NCBI GenBank assembly: GCA_030068145.1
Contig: JAPJBO010001086.1
Span: 1-64,000, forward strand
Source of the DNA: Diplonema papillatum
Lineage: Eukaryota > Euglenozoa > Diplonemea > Diplonemida > Diplonemidae
Length of the DNA stretch: 64,000 nucleotides
Direction of reading: 5' to 3'
Shown here: in pieces, positions 32,455 through 42,076 of the stretch
Position numbering within the stretch: position 1 is the stretch's first letter
Layout: every line of letters starts with the position of its first letter
The notes under the pieces: model-generated
Database searches by the model: none
What the model was told of the DNA's origin: nothing
Seen by the model: the letters and a program-made list of their open reading frames with translations, nothing else
Position numbers and translations under genes: made by a program

Positions 32455-32558
32455 ACATGAAGAAGAAAAGACGTACGAAGAACACTGTAAACATAACCCA
32501 CAACACCACGTACTCAGACCTCTGATCTAACTTTCTACCTCTACAAAGGAATTCCACC
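32455..32558 (+). promoter_or_regulatory. duplicated leader of the secreted-protein gene
   Basis: This 100-bp block just before the ATG is shared with 31855-31958, and its 'GACGCATTT...GGGAGA' start recurs a third time near 31462. Strong conservation of a non-coding leader among otherwise broken copies suggests it was carried along in recent duplications; it may hold the start site and 5' UTR. The ATG context is CCACCATGC. Confidence 0.5.
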
Positions 32559-33305
32559 ATGCGTGCCGCTCCGTCTGTTCTCGGTTTCGTGCTAGCAGCG
32601 GCCGCCGTGCTCGCAGAGCCTGTGACCGTCCTAGTCGTCGACTTCGTCGACTCCGCGGGGAAGTCGATGGAGGGCCACCCGGTGCTTCTCCTCGAGCTGA
32701 ACCGAACGTACGCCGTCGGAGCCGGCAACCGCTTCACCGCCGAATTCTCCGTCGGGACGAACCTCACGTTCCGAGCAGAAACGACCCTTGGGCATCACGA
32801 GACGCAAGGCCCGACAGTGACTGTGCCGGCCGGAGGGTTGACCGGTGAACATGACATGTACGTGCTCCAAGTTCCCACCCGCAGCGTTTACGACCTCTTC
32901 TGGGAGGTCACACCTGGGGAGAAGTCGAAGGAGAAGTGCATCTTCGTGGTGACTGTCTGCGACGGCAACAAGACTGTGTACGACGCGCAGCAGGGCCTGC
33001 CGGGCAGCGCTGTGCAGCTTTCCCCGCCCGACTTCTCGGAGCTGTTCTACTTCGGAGTCATCCCCGGAACCAACGACACGGACCCGCTGCCCAACGGGCG
33101 CACCACCACCTCCTATGACGGCGGGGTCATCGTCGAAAACGTTCCCGTCGACGCGGCGGGCGAGTACGTCGTCACCGCTTCACACCCGCAATACACGTTC
33201 ACCCAGTCCAGGCTCCGCTGCCTGAAGCCTGGGTCCTTCGTCAACGCCGCCCCGAACCAAGGACCCCGAGCAACCCCAGTAGCAACAACGACAAAGCGGA
33301 TCTAA
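32559..33305 (+). CDS. small secreted protein with beta-sandwich-like domains
   Basis: The 248-codon intronless frame starts with a clear signal peptide ('MRAAPSVLGFVLAAAAVLA', cleavage likely before EPVTV). The mature part looks like two all-beta modules. Residues about 20-105 begin 'VTVLVVDFVDSAGKSMEGHP', resembling Cna-B or carboxypeptidase-regulatory-like folds. Residues about 120-230 begin 'CIFVVTVCDGNKTVYDAQ' and end 'GGVIVENVPVDAAGEYVVTA', a pattern typical of the same fold class. N-glycosylation sequons include Asn-Arg-Thr, Asn-Leu-Thr and Asn-Asp-Thr. Three Cys in the mature part. There is no TM anchor, so secretion is likely. Codons are strongly GC-ending, unlike the flanks. An AATAAA lies about 70 bp past the stop. 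The specific role is unknown; the domain call is by eye. Confidence 0.8.
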   Translation: MRAAPSVLGFVLAAAAVLAEPVTVLVVDFVDSAGKSMEGHPVLLLELNRTYAVGAGNRFTAEFSVGTNLTFRAETTLGHHETQGPTVTVPAGGLTGEHDMYVLQVPTRSVYDLFWEVTPGEKSKEKCIFVVTVCDGNKTVYDAQQGLPGSAVQLSPPDFSELFYFGVIPGTNDTDPLPNGRTTTSYDGGVIVENVPVDAAGEYVVTASHPQYTFTQSRLRCLKPGSFVNAAPNQGPRATPVATTTKRI

Positions 33306-33509
33306 GAAGCCTCCCAAAAGAATCAGAACAAAGGAGTGTCGAAAGACAACGGAGTGACGTTCATCGTCGGAAACACAAATAAAAAAATCCACCAATCTGT
33401 ATACCGCCCATACGGGATCGTCGAAGAACCGGACTGTCAACCGCGAATAGAGTGAAACTGGACTGGATGCATTCTGCCTGGCCTTTTGGAAGACAGAGTT
33501 CGATGAAGG

Positions 33510-33840
33510 GTCGTAAGGTCATTCACCCCGCGGGAGAAGTCGAAGGAGAAGTGCGTCATCGTGGCGACTGTTTTGCGACGGCAACAAGACTGTGTCTACA
33601 GCGTGTGGAACTGGACTGGATGCATCCTGCCTGGCCTTTTAGAAGACGGAGTTCGATGAAGCGTCGTAAGGTCACTCACCCCTAGGGAGAAGTCGAAGGG
33701 GAAGTGCATCATCGTGGCGACTGTTTTGCGACGGCAACAAGACTGTCTACAGCGTGTGGAACTGGACTGGATGCATCCTGCCTGGCCTTTTAGAAGACGG
33801 AGTTCGATGAAGGGGCGTAAGGTCACTCACCCCTAGGGAG
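33510..33840 (+). repeat. three tandem gene fragments with unrelated spacers
   Basis: The piece 'GAGAAGTCGAAGGAGAAGTG' plus 'GCGACGGCAACAAGACTGT' from the middle of the secreted-protein gene appears at about 33530, 33690 and 33838. The first two are followed by a spacer ('ACTGGACTGGATGCATCCTG', 'GAAGACGGAGTTCGATGAAG') not found in the gene. The third copy leads into the longer pseudogene. Confidence 0.85.
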
Positions 33841-34248
33841 AAGTCGAAGGAGAAGTGCATCTTCGTGGTGACTGTCTGCGACGGCAACAAGACTGTGTAC
33901 GACGCGCAGCAGGGCCTGCCGGGCAGCGCTGTGCAGCTTTCCCCGCCCGACTTCTCGGAGCTGTTCTACTTCGGAGTCATCCCCGGAACCAACGACAAGG
34001 ACCCGCTGCCCAACGGGCGCACCACCACCTCCTACGACGGCGGGGTCATCGTCGAAAACGTTCCCGTCGACGCGGCGGGCGAGTACGTCGTCACCGCTTC
34101 ACACCCGCAATACACGTTCACCCAGTCCAGGCTCCGCTGCCTGAAGCCTGGGTCCTTCGTGAACGCCGCCCCGAACCAAGGACCCCGAGCAACCCCAGTA
34201 CGTCCCACAGGGATCGCCGCAAAACCGAACTGGCAATCACGAATATAA
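33838..34248 (+). pseudogene. truncated copy of the secreted-protein gene
   Basis: Nearly identical to the second half of the gene from 'GEKSKEKCIF' to 'NQGPRATPV', with one visible change (Asn-Asp-Lys for Asn-Asp-Thr, losing a sequon) and a different C-terminus ('RPTGIAAKPNWQSRI'). It has no signal peptide, first domain or start codon of its own. The high identity points to recent duplication. Confidence 0.85.
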
Positions 34249-34738
34249 TGAAATTGGGCTCTTCGAAGACAGAGTTCGCTGGAGGGTCATACTTGGCGTT
34301 CGCGACCGAGAAAAATCAGCGCGGAGAAATGCAAGAGAAAACGAAGAAAGAAAAAATTCCCTCTCTCACTCACCACTGCAAAGGTCGAAAGACACCAGTC
34401 TGTACGCCCAGACGGGATCGTCGGAAACGCAAAACTGAGCCTCACAAAGAAAACGTACTGTTGTTGCTGGTCCGGCTTGATCGTCTACCAGCACGAAGAA
34501 AGCTGCCACAGTGGGTTCCAGGAGTTCCCTGGAGTTGAAGGCGTCACACCCGCATTTCGAGCGTGGATTTGCACGCGTTTTCTGGTTGCAGCACACCCGC
34601 TTTTTCGGATGTAGCTCGGGCGCACCCTCTCGAACTCCAGCTTTTGAGGCTGGATCTCTCTGTGTGGTCTGCCACACAGAGGACCGCCGGAAAGGCACCG
34701 AGTGGGCCTCCAGGCTCGCAGACGAGTTAACGTCTACA
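34249..34738. other. no gene seen
   Basis: Short frames only. 'AAGACAGAGTTCG' at about 34265 is again a scrap of the spacer used in the fragment array just upstream. Confidence 0.4.
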
Positions 34739-34750
34739 GGGGGGGGCTAA

Positions 34751-35622
34751 ATACAATTGTCTTGGAATACAATTGTGTCCTTTGAATACAATTGTCTTGG
34801 AATACAATTGTGTCCTTTGAATACAATTGTCTTGGAATACTATTGTGTCCTTTGAATACAATTGTCTTGGAATACAATTGTGTCCTTTGAATACAATTGT
34901 CTTGGAATACAATTGTGTCCTTTGAATACAATTGTCTTGGAATACTATTGTGTCCTTTGAATACAATTGTCTTGGAATACTATTGTGTCCTTTGAATACA
35001 ATTGTCTTGGAATACAATTGTCTTGGAATACTATTGTGTCCTTTGAATACAATTGTCTTGGAATACTATTGTGTCCTTTGAATACAATTGTCTTGGAATA
35101 CAATTGTGTCCTTTGAATACAATTGTCTTGGAATACAATTGTGTCCTTTGAATACAATTGTCTTGGAATACAATTGTGTCCTTTGAATACAATTGTCTTG
35201 GAATACAATTGTGTCCTTTGAATACAATTGTCTTGGAATACAATTGTGTCCTTTGAATACAATTGTCTTGGAATACAATTGTGTCCTTTGAATACAATTG
35301 TCTTGGAATACAATTGTGTCCTTTGAATACAATTGTCTTGGAATACAATTGTGTCCTTTGAATACAATTGTCTTGGAATACTATTGTGTCCTTTGAATAC
35401 AATTGTCTTGGAATACAATTGTGTCCTTTGAATACAATTGTCTTGGAATACAATTGTGTCCTTTGAATACAATTGTCTTGGAATACAATTGTGTCCTTTG
35501 AATACAATTGTCTTGGAATACAATTGTGTCCTTTGAATCTTGGAATACAATTGTCTTGGAATACAATTGCGTCCTTTGAATACAATTGTCTTGGAATACA
35601 ATTGTGTCCTTTGAATACAATT
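34751..35622 (+). repeat. 35-bp satellite, about 25 copies
   Basis: The unit is AATACAATTGTCTTGG followed by AATACAATTGTGTCCTTTG. Each contains two palindromic CAATTG cores, and the same TACAATTGT word forms the tip of the surrounding element. Rare variants are ATACTATTG and one shortened unit near 35540. The minus-strand frames (YSKDTIVFQDNCIQRTQL) are artefacts of the repeat. Confidence 0.97.
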
Positions 35623-35627
35623 GTCTT

Positions 35628-35940
35628 TTTTTTTACATAAGCGCCAGCTTGAAAGGAAATGCTCGACGATGCTGCCCGACAAAGAACAGAAGGGATCCCA
35701 AGTGCTGTAACTACCGAACCACGTGTTGAACGGACGTGAGGTCATGCGGGTCTACCCCTACACGACAAATCACACAAACACAACAGGTCAAAAAATCCTG
35801 AATGAGAAAACAACACACGGTGGTGTAAGCGAAGAACAAATCAGATTGTGTTTGTATTGTATTTGCCCCTTACCTCTATATTTCCCCCCTTCCATTCAGA
35901 GTCGAAGCAGCTACGTCGAGTATTTTTGGCCGGTTTCAGA
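35628..35940 (+). repeat. interspersed repeat family B, copy 1
   Basis: Runs from ACATAAGCGCCAGCTTGAAA to GCTACGTCGAGTATTTT. Internal landmarks are 'CCACGTGTTGAACGGACGTG', 'AGGTCATGCGGGTCTACC' and 'GAGAAAACAACACACGG'. Closely related copies lie at 38021 and 51555, all plus. No coding frame is conserved among them. Confidence 0.85.
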
Positions 35941-36552
35941 GTCCGTCCAGCTGAATAGAATTGTGTTGGAACACAGTTGGTTTTGGTGCAGTTGCCTTGG
36001 AATTGTGCACACGGGTTCTAATCGTGGACCCTCCACAACAGGTCTGGACTCCGGTAGACTGGAGACCGGTGGTCACGTTTGTCAAGTTGTCAGTGACTGT
36101 TGTGAAATCTTTGTAGGCTATTACGAGTCACTGCGCAAGCGTACTATGTAGCGTGATGACCCGGCAGGGACGTGGTTTGTCGTAAGTGGTCGGCGGTGGC
36201 GAAGGGCGACGCCCAGTGCTGTGGCGTCGCCGACTATCTCGAGATCTACTGCTGCGGCCTGCCGGCCGTAGAAGATTGCGCAAAATCAGTGGAGAAGTAG
36301 TGTGCTTTTGGAAGGTGGCGCATTCGTCGGCGGAGCGTTTGTAGGTGGCGCTTTGGTGGGCGCCCTTGGACGAATCGGCTCGTGCAGCTTGGCCGGACTG
36401 TCTCCGTCTTGGCCGCGTGACAAGGCGACTTCTGTAGAAACAATTGTATTCCAACACAATTCTATTCAACAACTGTCAAGTTCTGCCGGGGCAGGGATTG
36501 GCGTGCGTGCTTTGGAAATACAATTGTGCACAATTGTATTTAGCCCCCCCCA

Positions 36553-36592
36553 GGCATCTTGTTAAGAACCATCCATCCATCCATCAGCCGGC
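36553..36592 (+). repeat. shared flank with CATC microsatellite
   Basis: 'AGGCATCTTGTTAAGAACC' followed by CATC repeats and CAGCCGGCTGA is repeated at 53369-53410, in both cases leading directly into a long C-run. Confidence 0.85.
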
Positions 36593-36912
36593 TGACCCCC
36601 CCCCCCTCAGGCTATTTTCACTGTGGAGGGGGGAGACGCTACCTGTCACACTCTAAGGTGGTCACCACGGTGGGCGGTCAGAAAAAAAAATTTTTTTTTT
36701 TGCCCCAAATACCCCAAATACCACACTTTGGAAAATTTTTGTGGGCCCACTTTTGGCAGGGATTTTTGACCATTTCACCTTAGAGAATTTGACCACCCAG
36801 CCTCCAAGGCAACTGCACTGTAGAGGGGGGGGGGGGGGGGTCTGGTTTATCCGGCCATCCGGCCAAAGTGGCTGATCCTTAACAAGAGCGCTGCCCCCCC
36901 CCCCCTGTAGCC
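36593..36912 (+). mobile_element. family C element with both ends (hAT-related MITE)
   Basis: Bounded by a C-run at the left and G-/C-runs at the right. The left half carries CACTGTGGAGG and CTCTAAGGTGGTCACC, an A9/T11 core, 'CCAAATACCCCAAATACC', then the right half 'CACCTTAGAGAATTTGACCA' and 'CTCCAAGGCAACTGCACTGT'. The two ends are inverted relatives (CTCTAAGGTG in both). Its left half matches the left end of the hAT-like gene (55139-55345) and its right half matches 60175-60365, so it looks like an internally deleted derivative of that element. Confidence 0.7.
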
Positions 36913-37640
36913 CGATCCAGCAATCTTTCCATCCCAGCCTCCGCCTACCGTCCACGCACTGTATACAAAGCTGGACCTCACAACCAAGCAACAATCAATT
37001 TACACGCCTCCATATGGGGGGGGGGATTGTCGGAACACCCAAGAAAGGGTACATTTCCGGAGGTGGGGCCTGCGCTGACAAACGAAGCGACGGACGATCA
37101 GTCTCAACTATTCTTTGTTGGTGAGATCGATACGGCGAGGAAGAAGAATTCTTCTCTTGCTGCTTCGGGGTATGCACCTCCACATGGGACGGGGGTTTAA
37201 CACTTTCTTTCGTGTCAACAATGCGGCGTTATGCGGTGTTGGTCCTAAAGGGGGGGGGGGTCGAATAATAACAGTTATTTGACACACGTCTGGTTGTCTA
37301 AAAACACTACCACGATTTGATCCTGCTACTGTTCGGCTACACGAAACTTTTTTTAGTATTCGACAAATCGAATAATAACACAGGTGACCCTCCCCCCACT
37401 TTAGGTGCTACTTGTACTTGGGTTAACCTTGTCGTGTGGGCTGTCGTTCCGGAAATGTTCTCTTCGCTGCCATCCGACTGGAAGCTCCCTGCCCGATCTG
37501 CAAGACCGAAGCCGATCGCAGCACAACCAAAAGGGGGGGGCAGGCATGTCCTGCTCGGCCCGCAACAGCAGGGCTGCATGTTTTTTCGCTGCAACCATGT
37601 GCAGAAGGCGCCTTCGGGGTTTGCCCCCCCTCCGAAAATA
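36913..37640. other. no gene; several G-runs
   Basis: G-runs lie at about 37016, 37250 and 37533. Frames are short and overlapping. Confidence 0.4.
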
Positions 37641-37851
37641 CTCGAGGGACTGCCTTGTGCTCATTTCGAAGGAGGCTAGAGGGGGAGAAAGCAATACAAC
37701 TACAAAGTGGGTCTTTTTTGTTGAACGCTTACGCCCGCCACTAAACCCAGATACACCTGTGTTTCGTGTGGGCTACAGCACATTTACCTCCTTTGATCTA
37801 TCGCAACTGGCAAGCATTTCCTACAAAGCGGGTGCTTTATACGGAATTTCA
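37641..37851 (+). repeat. interspersed repeat family A, copy 1
   Basis: Starts CTCGAGGGACTGCCTTGTGC and ends near CTACAAAGCGGGTGC. Internal landmarks are 'CGCTTACGCCCGCCACTAAA' and 'CTCCTTTGATCTATCGCAAC'. It has a small deletion relative to the copy at 46539. Other copies: 40700-40940, 41942-42076 and 52053-52252, all inverted. Confidence 0.88.
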
Positions 37852-38020
37852 AGCGAACTTTAACTCTAAAAAAATCTTTAGCTCTAAAAAAATATGTATC
37901 GGCAAATGAATCTCTTGATCCAATTCGAAAAACGTGTCGGGCGTATTAGGGGCATGCTGAAAAAAGGTCGGACTAATCTGATAATACGTCGGACTTAAGG
38001 ATATTTGCCCATTTCTTTTT

Positions 38021-38313
38021 AAAAGCACCAGCTTGGAAGGAAATGCTCGACAATAACTGCCAGACAAAGAACCGAAGGGATCTCAAGTGCTGTAACTACC
38101 GAACCACGTGTTGAACGGACGTGAGGTCATGCGGGTCTACCCCAGCACGACAAATCACACAAACACACCAGGTCAAAAGTCCTGAGAGAGAAACCAACAC
38201 ACGGAGGTGTAAGCGAAGAACAAAACAGATTGTGTTTGTATTGGATTTTCCCCTGTACCTCTATATTTCCTCCCTTCCATTCAGAGTCAAAGCAGCTGCG
38301 TCGAGTATTTTAC
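38021..38313 (+). repeat. interspersed repeat family B, copy 2
   Basis: Matches 35628-35940 with scattered substitutions. Begins at AAAAGCACCAGCTTGGAAGG and ends at GTCGAGTATTTTACACC. Confidence 0.85.
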
Positions 38314-38494
38314 ACCAAGAGAAAGCAAGTATTATTCATGACACCTTCAAATCCAGAAACCCCCATGGCTCCAAAAGCCACGGAAAGGCTAACTACTGGT
38401 AGAAACAAAACTACGCAATTCTTTGGGCCCGAACACGCCAGACGTGGACCCCACGAAGGTTTGTCCATTTCGCAATGAAGGCAGAGGTCGCCGG

Positions 38495-39640
38495 TTGCTG
38501 GAACCAACAAGAGTTTTGTAGCCCTGCTGGGGTGGCGATCTTCATTGGCCCCCAACAGTGGAGCCTGTTCTTGTAGTGGCCTACCGTGCCCATCCTGCTC
38601 GAAAAGCACCTGAGGCACTTCTAGTTTCAAACAGGTGTCTCACGTGCGCACAAGCGGAAGAGCGAGCCAATAGCAGGTCTGTGATGCTCCTAAATGTCCC
38701 AGGCCGCACGCGCACTACACTGACGCATTAAACGAGTTTGAGAGCCTTCCGGCTACCTATCTTGAAGAGGATGGGAAATCTTTTGAACTTGCGTCGTGAT
38801 GAGGGTCGATGATTGCAATTGGAGCCAAGCGCAGCGGCAGGATGAGCACCTACCCGATCCAACACCAGAAGAGTTTGGGATGAGGCGGGGTTGCGAGTAG
38901 ACAAGTCACCCCGGCGTTACTGAATAGACCAACCCCGGCATGATCAAAGAATGCCAGTCTCACCTTCCTCATTCTTTTAAACGTCTATCTATGAAGAAGC
39001 ACCCGAGGCACACCTCATCGAGGTTTCGAGGCTTAACTGGACTACAAAGGAACTCATTCGACGAAGATCGGATACTCTCTAAAATACTGGATTCTCAAGC
39101 GAACTTTCACTCCTATACCACTTTCACACAATTTCCAACGGTTCACTGTTTTGCTGGCACTAACAAGAGTTTTGTTGCCTGTTGGGGTGGCGATCTTCAT
39201 TGGCCCCCAACACTGAACCCTGCTCTTGTGTGGCCTGTCAGATTCGAAAAAAAAGGCACCTGTTGCTCCTCGTCGAGTTTTCTCGGCTGATCGAGAGCTT
39301 CACACAGGTGACAACGTGCACACACTTGCTGGCACCAACAGTGGGTGTTCTGTCTCGTGGAGTGGCGATCCTTATCGATCCCCAACACTAAAGACTGCCC
39401 TTGTCGTGGCCATCATAGAGAGAAAAAGCCCCATGGATCACCTTTCGTCGACTGTCTTCGACTGATCCATACAAACAATTCTCACTTCACCCAACCTTCA
39501 ACGTTGACTGCGACCAAGAGCTTTGCGGCCCAGTTGGGGTGTCGATCTTCATTGTCCCCCGCCACTAAAGCCTGCTCTTGTCGTGGTCCTACCATACTGT
39601 AGAAAAGCAGCTGAGGCACCAGTTCTCTGACGGAGGGTCT
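38495..39640 (+). repeat. dispersed roughly 150-bp repeat, four copies
   Basis: Modules at about 38500, 39155, 39325 and 39500 share 'AACAAGAGTTTTGT', 'GGGGTGGCGATCTTCATTGG' and 'CCCAACACTAAA..CTGCTC'. The second to fourth are nearly adjacent; the first lies 500 bp away. No conserved frame. Confidence 0.75.
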
Positions 39641-39753
39641 ACGTGTGCGTCGCTGCCACCTTTCAATACGCACAGTTACTGCCGTTTCAATGCGCACAGG
39701 TCTTGATGTAGGGGTCCCCCCGCAGCTTTCTGAACAGCAGCGCGTATAGGCTA

Positions 39754-39989
39754 TTAACCACATACGGACGGATGGGGTTAATTTTGGGAAAATGGACTTT
39801 TCAAGGCAAACCTTGGGTGCTCAAAAGGGGTTTTCGTAGGTCAGAAAATGGGAACCGAGGGGTGCATTTGAAAGATTTCGTGGCAGATCTTTCAAATGCG
39901 CACCTCGACTGAATGACTACACATGGAAGTGACCCGCGAGTTAATGAATTAACTACACGATGCGGCGTAGTTCGTCCGTGTGTGGTTAA
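39754..39989. mobile_element. TTAA-bounded MITE, first of three in a row
   Basis: TTAA at 39754-39757 and 39986-39989 flank a 228-bp body with inverted ends (CCACATACGGACG at the left; CGTCCGTGTGTGG at the right). A smaller internal hairpin (GCATTTGAAAGAT / ATCTTTCAAATGC) sits at 39864-39900. TTAA duplication is the mark of piggyBac-type transposition. No coding capacity. Confidence 0.7.
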
Positions 39990-40226
39990 CAAGCAGGGTC
40001 AAAACCTTGTGTCTTTTTAAAACGCTGCCGCGGGGCCGATGCCCCGCCCCCCCCAAAAAAAAAATTGGATTTTTTTTTTTTTTTTTTTGCTCAACCTCAT
40101 CAGAAATTACTGCAGTGTTTGCTCCAAAATTTTTAAAATTCAAAAAAAAAAACCCAATTTTTTTTCCGGAAAGAAATTGGTGGCCATTTCAAAAAAAAGA
40201 CACAAGGTTTTGACCCTGCATGTTAA
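39986..40226. mobile_element. TTAA-bounded MITE, second of three
   Basis: TTAA at 39986-39989 and 40223-40226. The inverted ends are long and almost perfect: GCAGGGTCAAAACCTTGTGT at the left and its complement at the right, preceded by CAA/CAT. The middle is A/T homopolymer-rich. The left TTAA is shared with the previous element. Confidence 0.8.
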
Positions 40227-40455
40227 CCCCTTACCGACTGGGCACCCTCGACTTTTTTCCGGGGTTTGGGTCTTAATAAATCCTGGTCATGTCAGGCTGG
40301 CACCTTGTCGACTCCTCGACGGGGGCACCGGGAATTCGAGGTTCAAGGGCGGGAATTAACGCGCTTGAAAGCTGTTTATCTATCCCAATGGAGTTAAGGT
40401 AATAAATGGGCTATTCAACGACCCCTGTGGAGGTCGCTGGTCGGTAAGGGGTTAA
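40223..40455. mobile_element. TTAA-bounded MITE, third of three
   Basis: TTAA at 40223-40226 and 40452-40455 flank a 225-bp body with ends CCCCTTACCGAC and GTCGGTAAGGGG. It shares its left TTAA with the second element. Part of its interior (CCTGGTCATGTCAGG) also occurs inverted near 15380. Confidence 0.8.
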
Positions 40456-40699
40456 ACCGCAACCTGTCTCTCTCTTCTCTCTCTCTCTCATCCATTCGCT
40501 TCGACATCCTTCGAAGTATGTATTCGCAACCGGCCGATCGTTTCTGGGTCACAACCTTGCGCGGGTCGAAAGCTATGCAAAACGTACGTGTTTTCGGTGG
40601 TCGATCAGAGATCCCACACGACCCCACTTGTTATGGAAGCTTAACGCAAGTGTGCATGGTTTCTTTTTAGAGTTAAAGTTCGCTTGAAATACCTTTTTG

Positions 40700-40940
40700 G
40701 TATAAGCATCTGCTTTGCAGGAAATACTTGAGGAGACTGCCAGTTGCGAAATCTCAAAGGCCAAGTGTGACCATCCGGTGTCACGTAGCGAAAGGCAGGC
40801 ATAGTGTGGTACTCATCGGCATGCCGATGACTCCCCACTATCGCAACAATATTCCAATCTCAAAGGAGGTAAATGTGCTGTAGCCCACACGAACCACAGG
40901 TAAATCTGGGTTTAGTGGCGGGCGTAAGCGTTCAACACCA
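40700..40940 (-). repeat. family A copy 2 with a 95-bp insertion
   Basis: Inverted copy of the family A right part. It is interrupted at 40761-40855 by unrelated sequence flanked by the 11-bp direct repeat AATCTCAAAGG (40750-40760 and 40856-40866). Confidence 0.8.
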
Positions 40941-41941
40941 CGCAATCTTGCGGGTTGCCCTTCACTGTATTGTGCAGGCTAAAAAGACGTAAGCAGCGTG
41001 TTGTCGTGGTTGATCAGAATTCCTTACCTGAAAACGACACGAGGTAAATACAAGTGGGGAAACGATCAACCGGCACGCACAGCCAAAACGAAGCGCCTGT
41101 CTTCTTCTGCGTTGATCATGTGTAGGCGATGCCTTTTGATACTGTGTAACACGTTGTGTACCACGTGGGTCGTGTCATTCGAATAATAGACCGGGGAAAC
41201 CGAGCAAGGCAGTCGAGCACTCGGCACGCTCGCAAGCAAAACACCCCTCCCACCCTGCAACTAAGGTTTCCTCCCCTGCCTCTCAGCCCATTCACCTCAC
41301 GGTAGAGCCCAAACGCAGAAGCTGGTGTTGTTAAAGAGGGTCTGTGTGTGTCACGCTTTAGCAACAGGGTGTGGCTACACCCTGCACCGGCTTGAAGCCG
41401 TGTGCTATCACTCGACTGACCTGTTTCATCTATACACGTCGCAGTTATTGTTACCTGGCGAAACAGCAGTCAAGGGAACGGACTTGAAACTGTCAGCGGG
41501 GAAAGAAGACCCTGTTCAGTCTGGTTGTCTAGTCTGACTTTGTGCAGTAGTACACGAGAGGTGTAGAATAGGTGGGAGACCGCAGCAACGAGATCCCACT
41601 ACTCTTATCCAATGCTAGGAAGACGGCAGCTGGTCCCTTGATTCGTTTCGGTCAATTGGATCCACCTTGACCCTGCGGTTTTGAGGCCACGGGGGTCGAC
41701 TTGCGGAAAAGACTCTTCGGACAGTATACATAGCGCGCAACTGTACACCCGAAATGCGGGTGGACCCACCCTTATATAGCCACCCAGCTTCGACCCCAGC
41801 TTCTGCGGCTGGACGACGCCGTGCGTTTCGAGGCGCTGCCCACAGAACCTTGATGGTTGCTCCCAACAGTTTGTTTAGCTCTCGAGAGCTGCCTCCAACC
41901 AATGTTGTCGCGCCGCTGTGTGTGCAGCGCTTTCTTTCTTT
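40941..41941. other. no gene seen
   Basis: Frames below 110 codons, no motif. A plus fragment near 41495-41515 (GAAACTGTCAGCGG) recurs near 43998. Confidence 0.4.
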
Positions 41942-42076
41942 GTACAAGCACCCGCTTTGTAGGAAATGCTTGAGGAGACTGCCAGTTGCGATAGATCAAC
42001 GGAGGTAAATGTGCTAGCCCGAAACACAGGTAAATCTGGGTTTAGTGGCGGGCGCAAGCGTTCAACGAAGTTAGTA
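41942..42076 (-). repeat. family A copy 3 (partial)
   Basis: Carries the inverted right half from the tip to 'GTTTAGTGGCGGGCGCAAGC', ending at TTCAACGAAG. Confidence 0.8.

Larger units (their letters stand above)
34739..36552. mobile_element. candidate TIR element containing the 35-bp satellite
   Basis: The left end is (G)8 then CTAAATACAATTGT; the right end is its inverted complement, ACAATTGTATTTAG then (C)8, at 36529-36552. A second internal inverted pair, 'GAATAGAATTGTGTTGGAA', lies at about 35953 and inverted at about 36470. Inside are the satellite, an interspersed repeat copy and no transposase. Target duplications are not obvious because both ends run into homopolymers. Confidence 0.6.

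Noticed and set aside
34727-35745. Minus-strand frame of 266 codons (YSKDTIVFQDNC repeats)
   Set aside because: Pure product of the 35-bp satellite; phase changes with unit variants.
34739-36552. LTR retrotransposon
   Set aside because: The ends are inverted, not direct, and no gag-pol frame lies between them.
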